From the NCBI GenBank assembly GCA_027592785.1, contig JAQCLD010000028.1:1-45826 (forward strand): a stretch of DNA of 45,826 nucleotides, written 5' to 3'. Of the stretch, positions 1 to 8,238 are shown in pieces. This DNA is from Acidobacteriota bacterium. GTDB lineage: Bacteria; Acidobacteriota; Terriglobia; Bryobacterales; UBA6623. How positions within the stretch are numbered: position 1 is the stretch's first letter; each line of letters opens with the position of its first letter. The notes below the pieces were generated by a model. It was not told the origin of the DNA. It did no database searches and saw only the letters and a program-made list of their open reading frames with translations. The translations under genes were made by a program, and so were the position numbers.

Positions 1-67
1 CCGTTCCACTCCAAGCTGGTCTAGTTTTCCGGCGCCGCCCTGGTCTATTTTTACTCCGCCCTTGACA
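1..67. mobile_element. Terminus of an IS21-like insertion sequence (left edge)
   Basis: Read leftward from position 67 (reverse strand), the sequence begins TGTCAAGGGCGGAGTAAAAA and contains two AAAA(A/C)TAGACCA repeats about 23 bases apart. The right edge of the window, read outward from 45779, begins TGAGAACGGCACTGCAAAAC followed by TAGACCA. The two align without gaps over 28 bases with 19 identities, as imperfect terminal inverted repeats should. A TG terminus and several internal copies of a repeat containing an A-run followed by GACCA are typical of IS21-family ends. The transposase genes lie outside the window, so the family is inferred. The insertion supplies the last codons and stop of the neighbouring GT39-like gene. 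Confidence 0.55.
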
Positions 68-1634
68 GCGGCCCCGCGTAGTCGAGTCCGAAGTCATCGT
101 CGGATACGATCCAGTAGTGCGCGTTCAGTGCGGCGGCCGTGTCGCCGATCCGGGAGATGTCGCGCTTCATAGCGTCCTCGTCTTGTCTAAAGAAGGGTTC
201 CGTGGAGCAAATAAACGGCCTCATTCCTTGGGCGCCGGTGTAGAGGTACAACAACGCGTCCTCGTAGCTGATCACTGGGCCTGTTTCGTTGGAATGAGCC
301 AGCCAGTCATAGGCTTCTTGTTTGGCGGCCAGGGTTTTCTCGCGATGCGCAGCGACGGACCGCAAACCCTTGGGCACCACCACCGCATAGCGCCAAGCTC
401 CGTTTAGCACTAGCGCGGAGAGCGCCAGACCAAAGAATCCGGCCGCAATCCGTTGGTCGAGTTGGCTCGATTGCGCAAATACTTTCCTGATGCCGCCGGT
501 CAAACGACGGAGCTCGACAGCGGCTCCAACGAGGAACAGCGGCATGAACGCTAGCCAAAAGCGCGACATCAGGGTGTAGTTCCACAACAAAATGAACGGC
601 ACATAACAGACTGCCATCCAGTGGATCGAGGAGTGGCCGCAGTTCTTCGCACGCACATACACGCCGTGCAGGATGGCGGCTGAAATGGCGATCGCCGTAG
701 TCTGCATGTAGATGCTGGCCATTCCCTCGGCGTTGTATAGAAAAGCGTTGACAGCGGGGAATTTCAGCAGCTCAAGCCCGTTGAACTGTACTTGAGCCCA
801 CAGCACATCCAGGGACGGTACCGAAAGCTTCCAAAAGGCGACATAGTCCGTGTAGAAGAGCCAGGTCTGGTCGAACCCGCTAACTGGACTCGTGGGAGCA
901 GAACCGCCGGCCGACGAGCCGGCGAGCAAGCGCCAGACCAATGGCAGCACCCCGAAGCACGTTGCCGCGCCGGCAAGATACCGACGATTCACAATTGCAA
1001 AGACAAACAGACCGCCAAGAATCGCTACGCCAAGGGTGCGCGTGGTAGTCGCTAGCCACGCCAGGACAATCGCCGCGGCCCACCAGCTCCAGAACGAGCC
1101 CTCCCGCTGAACTACCGCGCGATCGGCCGCCAGCACGGCCAGCAGCGTCAACGCAGCGAAGAGAACATCGCTGAGCAGTAGATTCGTCCAAAGTATTGTG
1201 TAGGGATTCAGGGCAAAAATTGCCGCCAACCCCAGCGCCTCCTTGCGGCTCGAGCCCAACCGACGCAGCACGCCCACCGAGGCGAGCACGAGCACGACGC
1301 CGAACGCTAGGTTCAACGACCAAGCCCAAGATAGGTTCTCAGGAAATTCTGGCTGGACACGCCACACCAAGGAGAGCAGCAGCGGATAGAGCGGCGGATA
1401 TTTGGTTTGCGCGGGTGAATCCGGCAGATTGGGCAAGACGCTGCCGTCGCCCGCCGCCAGAGCCTTGGCAGCCGAAAAATAGAGGGTATCGTCGTGGTAC
1501 GCCCCGAACAGAGCCGGCGAGTACGCCCAGGCGGCAACCAGAACATAGGCCGCGGCTAGAATCGCCAGGCCCAATGCGAACGTGCGATTAGCAAGCCCTG
1601 TCGCTTCGCCCAGGGGAAGCTTCGCCGCTGACAC
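51..1634 (-). CDS. GT39-like polytopic membrane glycosyltransferase, C-terminus truncated by IS
   Basis: The product is a 527-residue integral membrane protein with about ten hydrophobic segments. After the first segment comes YHDDTLYFSAAKALAAG and then TKYPPLYPLLLSL, the acidic periplasmic loop and P-P-L-Y pattern of GT39/ArnT/PMT-type enzymes, which transfer sugars from polyprenyl phosphate carriers. The role is therefore probably glycan or lipid glycosylation at the outer face of the inner membrane; the acceptor is unknown. A GTG start at 1634 lies 5 bases after the response-regulator stop, so the two are probably co-transcribed. The last residues (SRAE) and the stop come from the IS end at 1-67, so the native C-terminus is lost. 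Function is only inferred at fold level. Confidence 0.75.
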   Translation of the reverse strand: MSAAKLPLGEATGLANRTFALGLAILAAAYVLVAAWAYSPALFGAYHDDTLYFSAAKALAAGDGSVLPNLPDSPAQTKYPPLYPLLLSLVWRVQPEFPENLSWAWSLNLAFGVVLVLASVGVLRRLGSSRKEALGLAAIFALNPYTILWTNLLLSDVLFAALTLLAVLAADRAVVQREGSFWSWWAAAIVLAWLATTTRTLGVAILGGLFVFAIVNRRYLAGAATCFGVLPLVWRLLAGSSAGGSAPTSPVSGFDQTWLFYTDYVAFWKLSVPSLDVLWAQVQFNGLELLKFPAVNAFLYNAEGMASIYMQTTAIAISAAILHGVYVRAKNCGHSSIHWMAVCYVPFILLWNYTLMSRFWLAFMPLFLVGAAVELRRLTGGIRKVFAQSSQLDQRIAAGFFGLALSALVLNGAWRYAVVVPKGLRSVAAHREKTLAAKQEAYDWLAHSNETGPVISYEDALLYLYTGAQGMRPFICSTEPFFRQDEDAMKRDISRIGDTAAALNAHYWIVSDDDFGLDYAGPLSRAE

Positions 1635-1639
1635 GGAGG

Positions 1640-2320
1640 CTACTTAACCTCGACTTCCATCTGGGAGGGCGAAATATCGAGCTCGTCATCCATTTCCGAT
1701 CCGCCGAAGCCCCGAATCTTGCGGCCGTACATGGCCAATTCAAAACGATCCTTCACACCGGTTTTCTCGAAGATGTGCATCAAATGCACCTTCACCGTCC
1801 CGGTCGTAATCGACAGGCCCTCAGCAATTTGCTTGTTCTTCATGCCGCGCATCACGAGGGTGAGAATCTCTTCTTCGCGAGGGGTCAACCTCGGCGTGGT
1901 ACGGCGATTGATGAACCCGACGAACTGGTTCGAGATGGAGCTTTCAATCCAGATGTTTCCCTTTGCCACGGTCCGCAGACAGTCGACAATGATCTGAATC
2001 GGCAGCGTCTTCTTGAGGATTCCCCTGGCGCCTACTTGAAGCGCGCGGAAGGACTCCACTTCAGAAATCTCGGCCGCCCACAGAATCGGCTCCGCCCCCG
2101 GCGTCCGAGTCTTAAGTTCAGCAATCGTCTGAAACACGGACTTCGTGCCGAACGCCTTGTCGATCAGGCATACCGTCGGCTTGTGATCGCCGATCAGGTC
2201 GAAAAGGTCTTCCGGTTTCGGCACAGAGCCGAGGAATCGGAAATCTTCGACATCTTCGAGACTCCGTCGCAATCCTTCGATCACGATCGGCTGCGTCTCG
2301 CACGCGCAGACTTCGATCAT
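1640..2320 (-). CDS. LuxR/NarL-type response regulator with degenerate receiver domain
   Basis: This is a 226-residue two-domain regulator. Residues about 1-120 form a receiver domain with a phospho-acceptor candidate D54 (CLIDKAF) and a Lys near residue 103 (GILKKTLP). Residues about 145-205 form a LuxR-type HTH (LTPREEEILTLV, NKQIAEGLSITTGTVKVHL). The usual acidic pair after the first strand (VDDH) is replaced by CACETQ, so Mg2+ binding and phosphorylation may be weak or absent. The ATG at 2320 was chosen because GGGGGAGAG lies 5-8 bases upstream; an in-frame TTG at 2341 is an alternative. No sensor kinase is adjacent. The truncated GT39-like gene follows in the same direction and may be a target or simply co-transcribed. 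Confidence 0.85.
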   Translation of the reverse strand: MIEVCACETQPIVIEGLRRSLEDVEDFRFLGSVPKPEDLFDLIGDHKPTVCLIDKAFGTKSVFQTIAELKTRTPGAEPILWAAEISEVESFRALQVGARGILKKTLPIQIIVDCLRTVAKGNIWIESSISNQFVGFINRRTTPRLTPREEEILTLVMRGMKNKQIAEGLSITTGTVKVHLMHIFEKTGVKDRFELAMYGRKIRGFGGSEMDDELDISPSQMEVEVK

Positions 2321-2518
2321 CGCGCTCTCCCCCTGTCGCAAACAGCGCTGGCCAGGTGGACGCCAGGCAGTCGTAAATCGCTCATCGAGAGGTAGTATCC
2401 TCGTGACGGCAGAGAACGGCCAATCATCGCTCGACCTTAGCTAGAGCTGCGAAATCCCCCTAAGAGTTCGCCTGGCACGCTGTGGTTTGACCCGTCGTCG
2501 GACCTACAAAAAGATTGA

Positions 2519-2915
2519 ATGGAATCAACAGGTTCAGGATTTTTGCGGATCCCAGCAGACTATGCTGGCGATGGCTGTCCCCGTTGTCGACTGCTCGTCT
2601 TTAGCGACCTCGACGATACGCTTCTAGACAAACAGACATATTCCTGGGCGCCTGCGACCGGCGCGATTCCGGCTCTGGCCGAACGCGGAATACCGCTCAT
2701 CCTGTCGTCTAGTAGGACTCTCAGCGAGATCAGCGAGGTCGCCTCGTCGCTGGGGAACGTGGCCCCTTTCATCTTCGAAAATGGAGCGGGCGTGGCGCTT
2801 CCGCCGGGCCTATTCCCCGCCCTGGACGGCCTCGTTGAGCGGCAGGGCTGGCGCGTCAAGTTGTTCGGCGGCGATCGGGCCAAGGTGCTGGAGGCCCTAC
2901 ATCTTAGGCGCGGGA
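2519..2915 (+). pseudogene. N-terminal fragment of HAD phosphatase (mannosyl-3-phosphoglycerate phosphatase type)
   Basis: The first roughly 130 codons encode a HAD enzyme start. LLVFSDLDDTLLD is motif I with the catalytic DxD, ILSSSRTLSEI resembles motif II with its Ser, and FIFENGAGVALP matches the FIxENGG region of mannosyl- or glucosyl-3-phosphoglycerate phosphatases (usual length near 270 residues). Homology fades after KVLEALHLRR near 2905, and the remaining codons of this frame (to a stop at 3122-3124) are low-complexity Ser/Arg-rich translation, so the enzyme is truncated. A different frame downstream (about 2908-3138) reads as the C-terminus of a GH13 sugar phosphorylase, so a deletion probably joined two neighbouring genes. 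The start ATG at 2519 gives an N-terminal extension of about 24 residues before the first beta strand. Confidence 0.7.
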
Positions 2916-3138
2916 CCGCATCTGCTCTCATTTTTGGCGTCAGAGCATCAATCGCGACCAGTCGATCTTCGCGATCAACAACATCAGCAGTGAGCCGCAA
3001 GAGGTCTCGCTGGAAGAGATTAATCTCATTGGTACGGACGAATGGATCGACCTCATCCGCAGCGGCCGAGTCGAAAACCGCGCCGGGAAGATCACCCTGG
3101 CACCCTATCAGGGTGCCAGGCTGACTAATCTCTTTTAA
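2908..3138 (+). pseudogene. C-terminal remnant of a GH13 sugar (glucosylglycerate/sucrose-type) phosphorylase
   Basis: The frame from 2908 to the TAA at 3136-3138 has no start codon of its own and is preceded by an in-frame TAG at 2905. It reads DQSIFAINNISSEPQEVSL, then EWIDLIRSG, then ITLAPYQGARL. This is the closing beta-sandwich pattern of GH13_18-type sugar phosphorylases (N-[NV]-[IV]-S..P..V.L, W.DL.sG, L.L.PYQ..WL). In many bacteria glucosylglycerate phosphorylase genes sit beside mannosylglycerate/glucosylglycerate phosphatase genes, which is exactly the other half of this relic. The stop overlaps the stop of the convergent membrane-protein gene (TTAA shared). The assignment rests on short motifs only. 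Confidence 0.5.
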
Positions 3139-5285
3139 CCGCCGGATCTGGCGTGGGCATAGATCCGGAAGAACGGGTCTTCATAGACAGGGTGAAGGTC
3201 GACTTCAGGGAGGACGTCGACCAGATGCCGGTCGGCGCTGGAGCCTGAGACAACTAGGTAGTCGGGAGTGTGTTCCCGCAGAACCTCAACCACACTGACC
3301 CACGCCGTTGCTCGACGATCCGGGAGGACACACTGAATTCGACTGGGATCTTCGAAATAGGCAACCGCGCAATTGGCAATGCTGATCGCTGATTCGTCCG
3401 GCTTCATCACTCGTTTGAGTTCGCGCATGCTCGGGTAGAAGCGGTTCGCTTCTTCCAAGTAGCCGTCGCGATCGATTGTGCCGCTCAAGTAGCGTATCTG
3501 CGGGGGATTGACCTCGGACGTGAGAATCGGGGCCACTGCCGCTAACAACCCGAGAGCCAGCCCCATCGTGATGAGTAGCCGATTCCTTTGGCCGCTTTGC
3601 AGCCACAGCGCTGCGGCGCGGCCGCCGATCAACATCGCGACGACAAAGAAGGGAGCAATGCCGTAGCGCAGTACGCCCCAGACCCAAACCCAATAGGCGT
3701 AGTACAGAGCAAGATACAGAGCGATTGCCCAAGTAGCCGAAGACTGTCGCTTACGCGTTAGCGGCCAGGCGATGACCAGGAAGGCCAGAAAGAGGCCGCA
3801 GGGCATCTGCATCGGCAATTCAATCACCTTGGACCCTTCAAAATGAGCGATCCAAAGGTACGTCAGGTAGGACTCGGAACGAGGGACAACGCTTCCATCT
3901 GTCGCGACATACTGGTGAACCGCCGCGGTTGCATTGGCGGGATAAACTGGGCTGCCCTTCATGACGTAGGCCCTGGCATGCCAGAACGTGCCCGACATAA
4001 CAAAAGCGAGCGCAACGATTGCCGTCCATTTCCAGCGGCGCTCCCGGTTCCACAACTCCGAGGCAATCAATAGGGCGATCGGTATTCCCCCGAACAAGGC
4101 GATGTGTTTGGTCCCAAAACTCAGCCCCAGAAATGTCGCGGCTAGCACGATCCAGACTGGCGGCAGCTTCTTGCGTGCTTGCAAGACGCAGTAGAGAGCC
4201 AGTATCTGGAAAGAAGCCGTCGCCATGTCGTTCTTGATCGTCGAGCCGCTCCAGTGCGCGAAGGGCAAGCTCATCGCCCCCACCAAACCGATCACCCGTT
4301 CAAAGCGCGTCAAGCCGACCGTTCGTCCAATAGCTGATACGGCTAGCAAACCCAGCAAGTAGAAGAGCGGGCCTGTGAGTTGCATTGCCGGCCAGCCGCC
4401 CAAGCTAAGCGCGACGGTCAGCAATTCTTCATAAGACTGCGGGTAGTACGAATAGGCCGTCGAATGACCCACCGTGAACAGATTGCGGGCGCTGATCGCC
4501 ACCGGCAAGCTGGGGAGCGGCGCCAGAAAGCCGGAGTCCAGGTAGTATTGTGCCGCAGGCACGTGGTAGAAAGTCGCGTCCTGGGTGATCGTGGGCGTCA
4601 CCGCCGCTAGTAAGAGAACTACCTCCAGAAAACCGACGAATACCACGCCAACGCCCACTAGGGGCGAACGAACTTCCGGCGTTTCCGCCCAAGCGCGATT
4701 CAGACCCGCCAGGCAACGGCCCAGGTCGCTCAGCCGTCTGCTGAACAACAGGAGCGGAAGCAGCAAGAGCACTGCAAACAGGACCCTTCCGTAGAGGCCG
4801 GCCAGGCCGATGGGAATCAAAACAACGAGCAGCAGGCCGACCCCTGCTCCGACGCTAAGCGCAAGTTCAGCCGAGGTCGAATCGTAGGAGACTTCCAAGC
4901 GGCCTAACAGCGTCTTGCCCACGACGAAAAACGACGCGGTCATCAGGCCGACTAGGGCCAAGCCCCACGGAGCGTAGACCGCTGTCAGCGCCAGCGCGAC
5001 TGCCGCCAAGACGACCGGCTCTCGCTTCCAAAGCCCCCTGACGCGCACTTTGGAGTACGCCCAGCTAGCGATGAGCAGCCCCGCAAGAAGTCCACCCAGC
5101 ACAAATCGGAAGCGGGGATCCCTCTCCGCGAAGTAGTCGAGGAAGCCGCGAGTCGGCTCAATCATCAGCAAGGTGAACAGTCCGACCCAGCCAGCTAAGA
5201 GCCAGCCAGTGACCACCGTGGATAGGCGGGGTTGGGCGGAGGATTCGCTATCGGCCTGATCACGAGCCTCGATTCCTTTCGCCAT
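3135..5285 (-). CDS. Large polytopic membrane protein, GT39/ArnT-like
   Basis: The product is 716 residues long. A short charged N-terminus (MAKGIEARDQADSES) is followed by about 14 hydrophobic segments and a C-terminal soluble domain of roughly 110 residues (from EVNPPQIRYL onwards). The segment TITQDATFYHVPAAQYYLDS contains the D..[FY]H.P luminal-loop pattern of GT39-like glycosyltransferases, and HWSGSTIKNDMATASFQ follows a few helices later. It is probably a polyprenyl-phosphate-sugar dependent glycosyltransferase or a related membrane enzyme; donor and acceptor cannot be told. The ATG at 5285 has no clear Shine-Dalgarno sequence. It is divergent from the interrupted glycosyltransferase at 5386 and convergent with the HAD/GH13 relic, sharing TTAA as both stops. 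Confidence 0.75.
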   Translation of the reverse strand: MAKGIEARDQADSESSAQPRLSTVVTGWLLAGWVGLFTLLMIEPTRGFLDYFAERDPRFRFVLGGLLAGLLIASWAYSKVRVRGLWKREPVVLAAVALALTAVYAPWGLALVGLMTASFFVVGKTLLGRLEVSYDSTSAELALSVGAGVGLLLVVLIPIGLAGLYGRVLFAVLLLLPLLLFSRRLSDLGRCLAGLNRAWAETPEVRSPLVGVGVVFVGFLEVVLLLAAVTPTITQDATFYHVPAAQYYLDSGFLAPLPSLPVAISARNLFTVGHSTAYSYYPQSYEELLTVALSLGGWPAMQLTGPLFYLLGLLAVSAIGRTVGLTRFERVIGLVGAMSLPFAHWSGSTIKNDMATASFQILALYCVLQARKKLPPVWIVLAATFLGLSFGTKHIALFGGIPIALLIASELWNRERRWKWTAIVALAFVMSGTFWHARAYVMKGSPVYPANATAAVHQYVATDGSVVPRSESYLTYLWIAHFEGSKVIELPMQMPCGLFLAFLVIAWPLTRKRQSSATWAIALYLALYYAYWVWVWGVLRYGIAPFFVVAMLIGGRAAALWLQSGQRNRLLITMGLALGLLAAVAPILTSEVNPPQIRYLSGTIDRDGYLEEANRFYPSMRELKRVMKPDESAISIANCAVAYFEDPSRIQCVLPDRRATAWVSVVEVLREHTPDYLVVSGSSADRHLVDVLPEVDLHPVYEDPFFRIYAHARSGG

Positions 5286-5366
5286 AAGTTAGTGGAGAAC
5301 AGCCCGATTCGGACGCGCTTTGGTCAATGCTATCACGCGCTTCGGTTCGATCGGGCCCTCTGCTTG

Positions 5367-5375
5367 TGGGATAAT
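5367..5375 (+). promoter_or_regulatory. Extended -10 element (TGG-GATAAT), near-leaderless start
   Basis: TG at 5367-5368, one base, then GATAAT at 5370-5375 form an extended -10. The next in-frame ATG lies at 5386, 10 bases downstream, and no Shine-Dalgarno sequence lies between. An ATG at 5374 overlaps the -10 hexamer itself and could not be translated from this promoter. Confidence 0.45.
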
Positions 5376-5385
5376 GACGGCGCTC

Positions 5386-6411
5386 ATGACACAGGTTGTA
5401 GCTGTCGCCGAAACGGCACGGGTGCGCTCGCTAGGGCACCCAACAATCGCCGCGATCTGCCGGCCCATAGCAGGCGGCGCGGTGGAGCCGGAGTTCGTCG
5501 CGGACGAGATCCGCAACCAAGGTTTAACGCTCATCTCCATCGCCGACGAGTCAGCGGATCTATCTGGCGTGGACGTGCTCCTCTTCCTTGGCAACGCCTC
5601 TTGGCGGCCCCAAGTCATTCGCCAATTACGCCGGACTCCGAAGGCCTTGCGGCCGTTCACCGCAGTCTGGCATTGGGAGCCCCTTCCTCCCTCTGGCGCA
5701 AGCTGCCTGCCCCGCCCTAAGCTGGGACTGCGGGAAATCGGCAAGATTGTCTTGCGCGATCCGCGGGCGACGGATACTTACACGAATTTCTCTACACTAA
5801 GACGCTTATGCCAAGAAGGCATCGTCGACTTGCTGGCCGTCTCCACCTGCGGCCGTCACTAATTTCTGCAAGAACGGGGGATCGCCAGTAGCTTCATCCC
5901 GCTGGGCTACGGCCCACAACACGGACGAGACCTCGGCCTGGAACGGGACATCGACGTTCTCTTTCTCGGTGACCCGCGGGTGGCTCGGCGCCGCCGGGCA
6001 CTCGACTTTCTGCAACGGAGCGGAGTCAACGTTACCGTCGCAGGCAGTTGGGAAGATCCGCAATACTGGGGCGAGAATCGGACGAAGCTGTTGAACCGAA
6101 CCAAGATCTTGCTCAACATTCCAAGGACTCGCGGCGACTACTCAGGCTTGCGGATGTTCTTAGGCGCGGCCAACGGCTCCGTGATCCTTTCCGAGCCGCT
6201 TTATCGCCCCGAACCTTTCCTGCCAGGGCAGCACTACCTGGAGGCGGAGTTGGAGGAGATGCCGTCTGTAGCAAGAGACCTACTGCAGGATCACGCGCGC
6301 AGAATCGCGCTCGGCCAGGCAGCGCGAGATCAAGCTACTCAAGTTTCCACTAGGAGCCGCTCGGTTTCCACGCTGCTCCGTTCCATCGAGGCCGCAAGGT
6401 CGGAGCCTTAA
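5386..6411 (+). pseudogene. Glycosyltransferase (GT4-like) interrupted by an in-frame TAA
   Basis: One reading frame runs for 342 codons but contains TAA at 5860-5862 (codon 159). Residues before it (ETARVRSLGHPTIAAICRPI ... DVLLFLGNASW) and after it (FLQERGIASSFIPLGYGPQH ... DIDVLFLGDPRVARRRRALD ... NRTKILLNIPRTRGDYSGLR) read continuously as a spore-coat/CgeB- or GT4-like glycosyltransferase, with LLNIPR and SGLRMFLGAANGSVILSE resembling the nucleotide-sugar binding C-terminal domain. The original codon may have been CAA. The gene lies 2 bases ahead of the sugar aminotransferase, so it heads a glycan-modification operon. Whether the stop is a real mutation, a recoding event or a sequencing error cannot be judged here. 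The start is ATG 5386, supported by the -10 position. Confidence 0.75.
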
Positions 6412-6413
6412 CC

Positions 6414-7589
6414 GTGAATGCGCTTGCTCAACTGCAATTAGCAGAGCGTCCAAGCAAATCGGACCTGGCCATTCCCATGGCCCGTCCCTCCGTCGGCCCA
6501 GCGGAACTAGCGGCCGTCAACAGGGTGTTCGAGAGCAATTGGCTTGGATCCGGTCCGGTCGCCGACCGGTTTTCGATGAGGGTTGCCGAGGAAATCGGCG
6601 CAGCCCACGTCGTCGCGGTCGACAGCGGAACCGCGGCATTGCATTCGGCGATGACCGCGCTCGGACTTGGCCCAGGAGACGAGGTAATCGTCCCCTCGAT
6701 GACCTTCGTCTCGACCATTCAGGCCATCGTCTCCGCCGGCGCCGTTCCCGTATTCTGCGAGGTGCTCGCTGACACGATGAACATGGATGTCCGCGACGCC
6801 GAGAGACGTATCAGCCCTAGGACCCGCGCTCTGCTGCCGGTGCACTACGGCGGCGAACCCTGCGACCTGGACAGCGTGCTCGACTTGGCGGCGCGCTATC
6901 GCCTTAAGGTCGTAGAAGACGCGGCCCATGCCTTCGGTTCCAGCTACAAGGGCAGACCGATCGGCTGCCACGGCGACATTGTCTGTTTCAGCTTCGACCC
7001 AATCAAAAACATCACCTGCGGTCTTGGCGGCGCGGCGGCCACAAACGATGACGAGATCGCCGGTCGGCTGCGGATTGCCACCAACGTCGGCATCGACCCG
7101 TTGTCGGTCAACCACGCCGGCGCAGGTCCCCAGCAATACGCCATCACTGGCGCCGGTCTCCGGTATCGAATGAGCGACGTCAACGCGGCGATCGGCCTCA
7201 CGCAGCTCGGCCGCATGGCTGAGTTTCGCCGTCAGAAGCTAAGCGTAGTCGAACGGTACGACCAAGCGTTCGCGGCTGTGCCGCAGGTGGCGTTGCTTCA
7301 ACGGAACCTGCTGGAGACCTTCCCTTTCTCCTATGTGATTCGAGTTCTCGATGGATCGCGGGACGACTTGCGACAGTCCCTCTCGGAGCAAAGCATCGGC
7401 TCGGCTGTGCAGTTCTTCCCGAACCATCTGCAGCCGTTCTTCGCAAGGTTTCATGCAGAGCTTCCGCGCACTGAACAGCTCTTCAGCGAAGTAGTAAACC
7501 TGCCGCTCTACGCCGGTTTGACCGATGAAAATGTCGACACCGTCATCGCCGCGGTGCAGTCCTTCTTTGGCAGAGCCTCGCAAGCATGA
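6414..7589 (+). CDS. DegT/DnrJ/EryC1/StrS-family PLP-dependent sugar aminotransferase
   Basis: The 391-residue enzyme converts a nucleotide-linked keto-sugar to the amino sugar using PLP and glutamate or glutamine. Diagnostic segments are ARPSVGPAELAAVNRVFESN at the N-terminus, VDSGTAALHSAMTALGLGPG, DEVIVPSMTFVST, VVEDAAHAFGSSYKG with the PLP-pyridine Asp (D169) and FSFDPIKNITCGLGG with the Schiff-base lysine K198. Length is normal. It starts at GTG 6414, two bases after the preceding stop; an ATG at residue 22 is a possible alternative. Its stop overlaps the start of the acetyltransferase (ATGA). The pair resembles PglE/PglD-type enzymes that make N-acetylated amino sugars, though the exact sugar is not predictable. 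Confidence 0.92.
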   Translation: MNALAQLQLAERPSKSDLAIPMARPSVGPAELAAVNRVFESNWLGSGPVADRFSMRVAEEIGAAHVVAVDSGTAALHSAMTALGLGPGDEVIVPSMTFVSTIQAIVSAGAVPVFCEVLADTMNMDVRDAERRISPRTRALLPVHYGGEPCDLDSVLDLAARYRLKVVEDAAHAFGSSYKGRPIGCHGDIVCFSFDPIKNITCGLGGAAATNDDEIAGRLRIATNVGIDPLSVNHAGAGPQQYAITGAGLRYRMSDVNAAIGLTQLGRMAEFRRQKLSVVERYDQAFAAVPQVALLQRNLLETFPFSYVIRVLDGSRDDLRQSLSEQSIGSAVQFFPNHLQPFFARFHAELPRTEQLFSEVVNLPLYAGLTDENVDTVIAAVQSFFGRASQA

Positions 7590-8215
7590 ATCGAACCCAA
7601 CTGTTGATCCTCGGCGCCGGAAGATTCGCAGAGGACGTTGCCGACTGGGCCGCTGAAATACCCGGCGTCGCCCTAATCGGTTTCTACCAGGATGTACGAC
7701 CAAACGGACCTGCGACAATCGATGGCCTGCCCATCTTCAACGAAGCTCACTTGAGGGAGAACATCACTTCGTGCAAATTCGTCTGTGCCGTCGGCTCCTC
7801 AGGACGAGTCGCCTTTATTGAGAAAGTCGCGGCCTGGGGCGCGGCGTTCGCGACGCTGGTTCATCCCTCCGCTCGAGTCTCAAAAAAGGCTTCCCTTGGC
7901 CCCGGTACGCTTGTCGGCCCGCTGTCTAACATAGCGGCGCATGCCCGAATCGGTTCGCAGGTGATCTTGAATCGCGGAGCGTCTATTGCTCACCATGTCG
8001 TGATCGAGGATTACGCCACCATTGGCCCTGGCGCGATCATCGCCGGTTCGGCTTCGATTGGCCGCCGCGCCCTGATCGGCGCGGGCGCTGTCGTCAAGCC
8101 CGGCATTCACGTCGGCGCTGACGCGACTGTCGGCATTGGGACAGTCGCCGTCCATGACGTAAAGAGTGGATCTACGGTGTTCGGCGTTCCGGCGCGCCTG
8201 CTCCCGTCCGGCTGA
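7586..8215 (+). CDS. NeuD/PglD-family sugar O/N-acyltransferase
   Basis: The 209-residue protein begins with a Rossmann-like nucleotide-sugar binding domain (LLILGAGRFAEDVADW) and continues from about residue 95 as a left-handed beta-helix of hexapeptide repeats (VHPSARVSKKASLGPGTLVG, IGSQVILNRGASIAHHVVIE, IGPGAIIAGSASIGRRALIG). The SIAHHVVI segment carries the candidate catalytic His. Family members transfer an acetyl group from acetyl-CoA to amino or hydroxyl groups of UDP-sugars or sialic acid. The start overlaps the aminotransferase stop by four bases, which points to translational coupling and to successive steps: amination, then acetylation. The C-terminus VFGVPARLLPSG is the usual end of the family. 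Confidence 0.9.
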   Translation: MNRTQLLILGAGRFAEDVADWAAEIPGVALIGFYQDVRPNGPATIDGLPIFNEAHLRENITSCKFVCAVGSSGRVAFIEKVAAWGAAFATLVHPSARVSKKASLGPGTLVGPLSNIAAHARIGSQVILNRGASIAHHVVIEDYATIGPGAIIAGSASIGRRALIGAGAVVKPGIHVGADATVGIGTVAVHDVKSGSTVFGVPARLLPSG

Positions 8216-8220
8216 CTCAC

Positions 8221-8229
8221 TGCTACGAT
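8221..8229 (+). promoter_or_regulatory. Extended -10 element (TGC-TACGAT)
   Basis: TG at 8221-8222, one base, and TACGAT at 8224-8229 lie 9 bases before the GTG start of the VWFA gene. There is no purine-rich ribosome binding site in the gap, so the transcript may be leaderless or nearly so. Confidence 0.4.
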
Positions 8230-8238
8230 CTCTACTGA

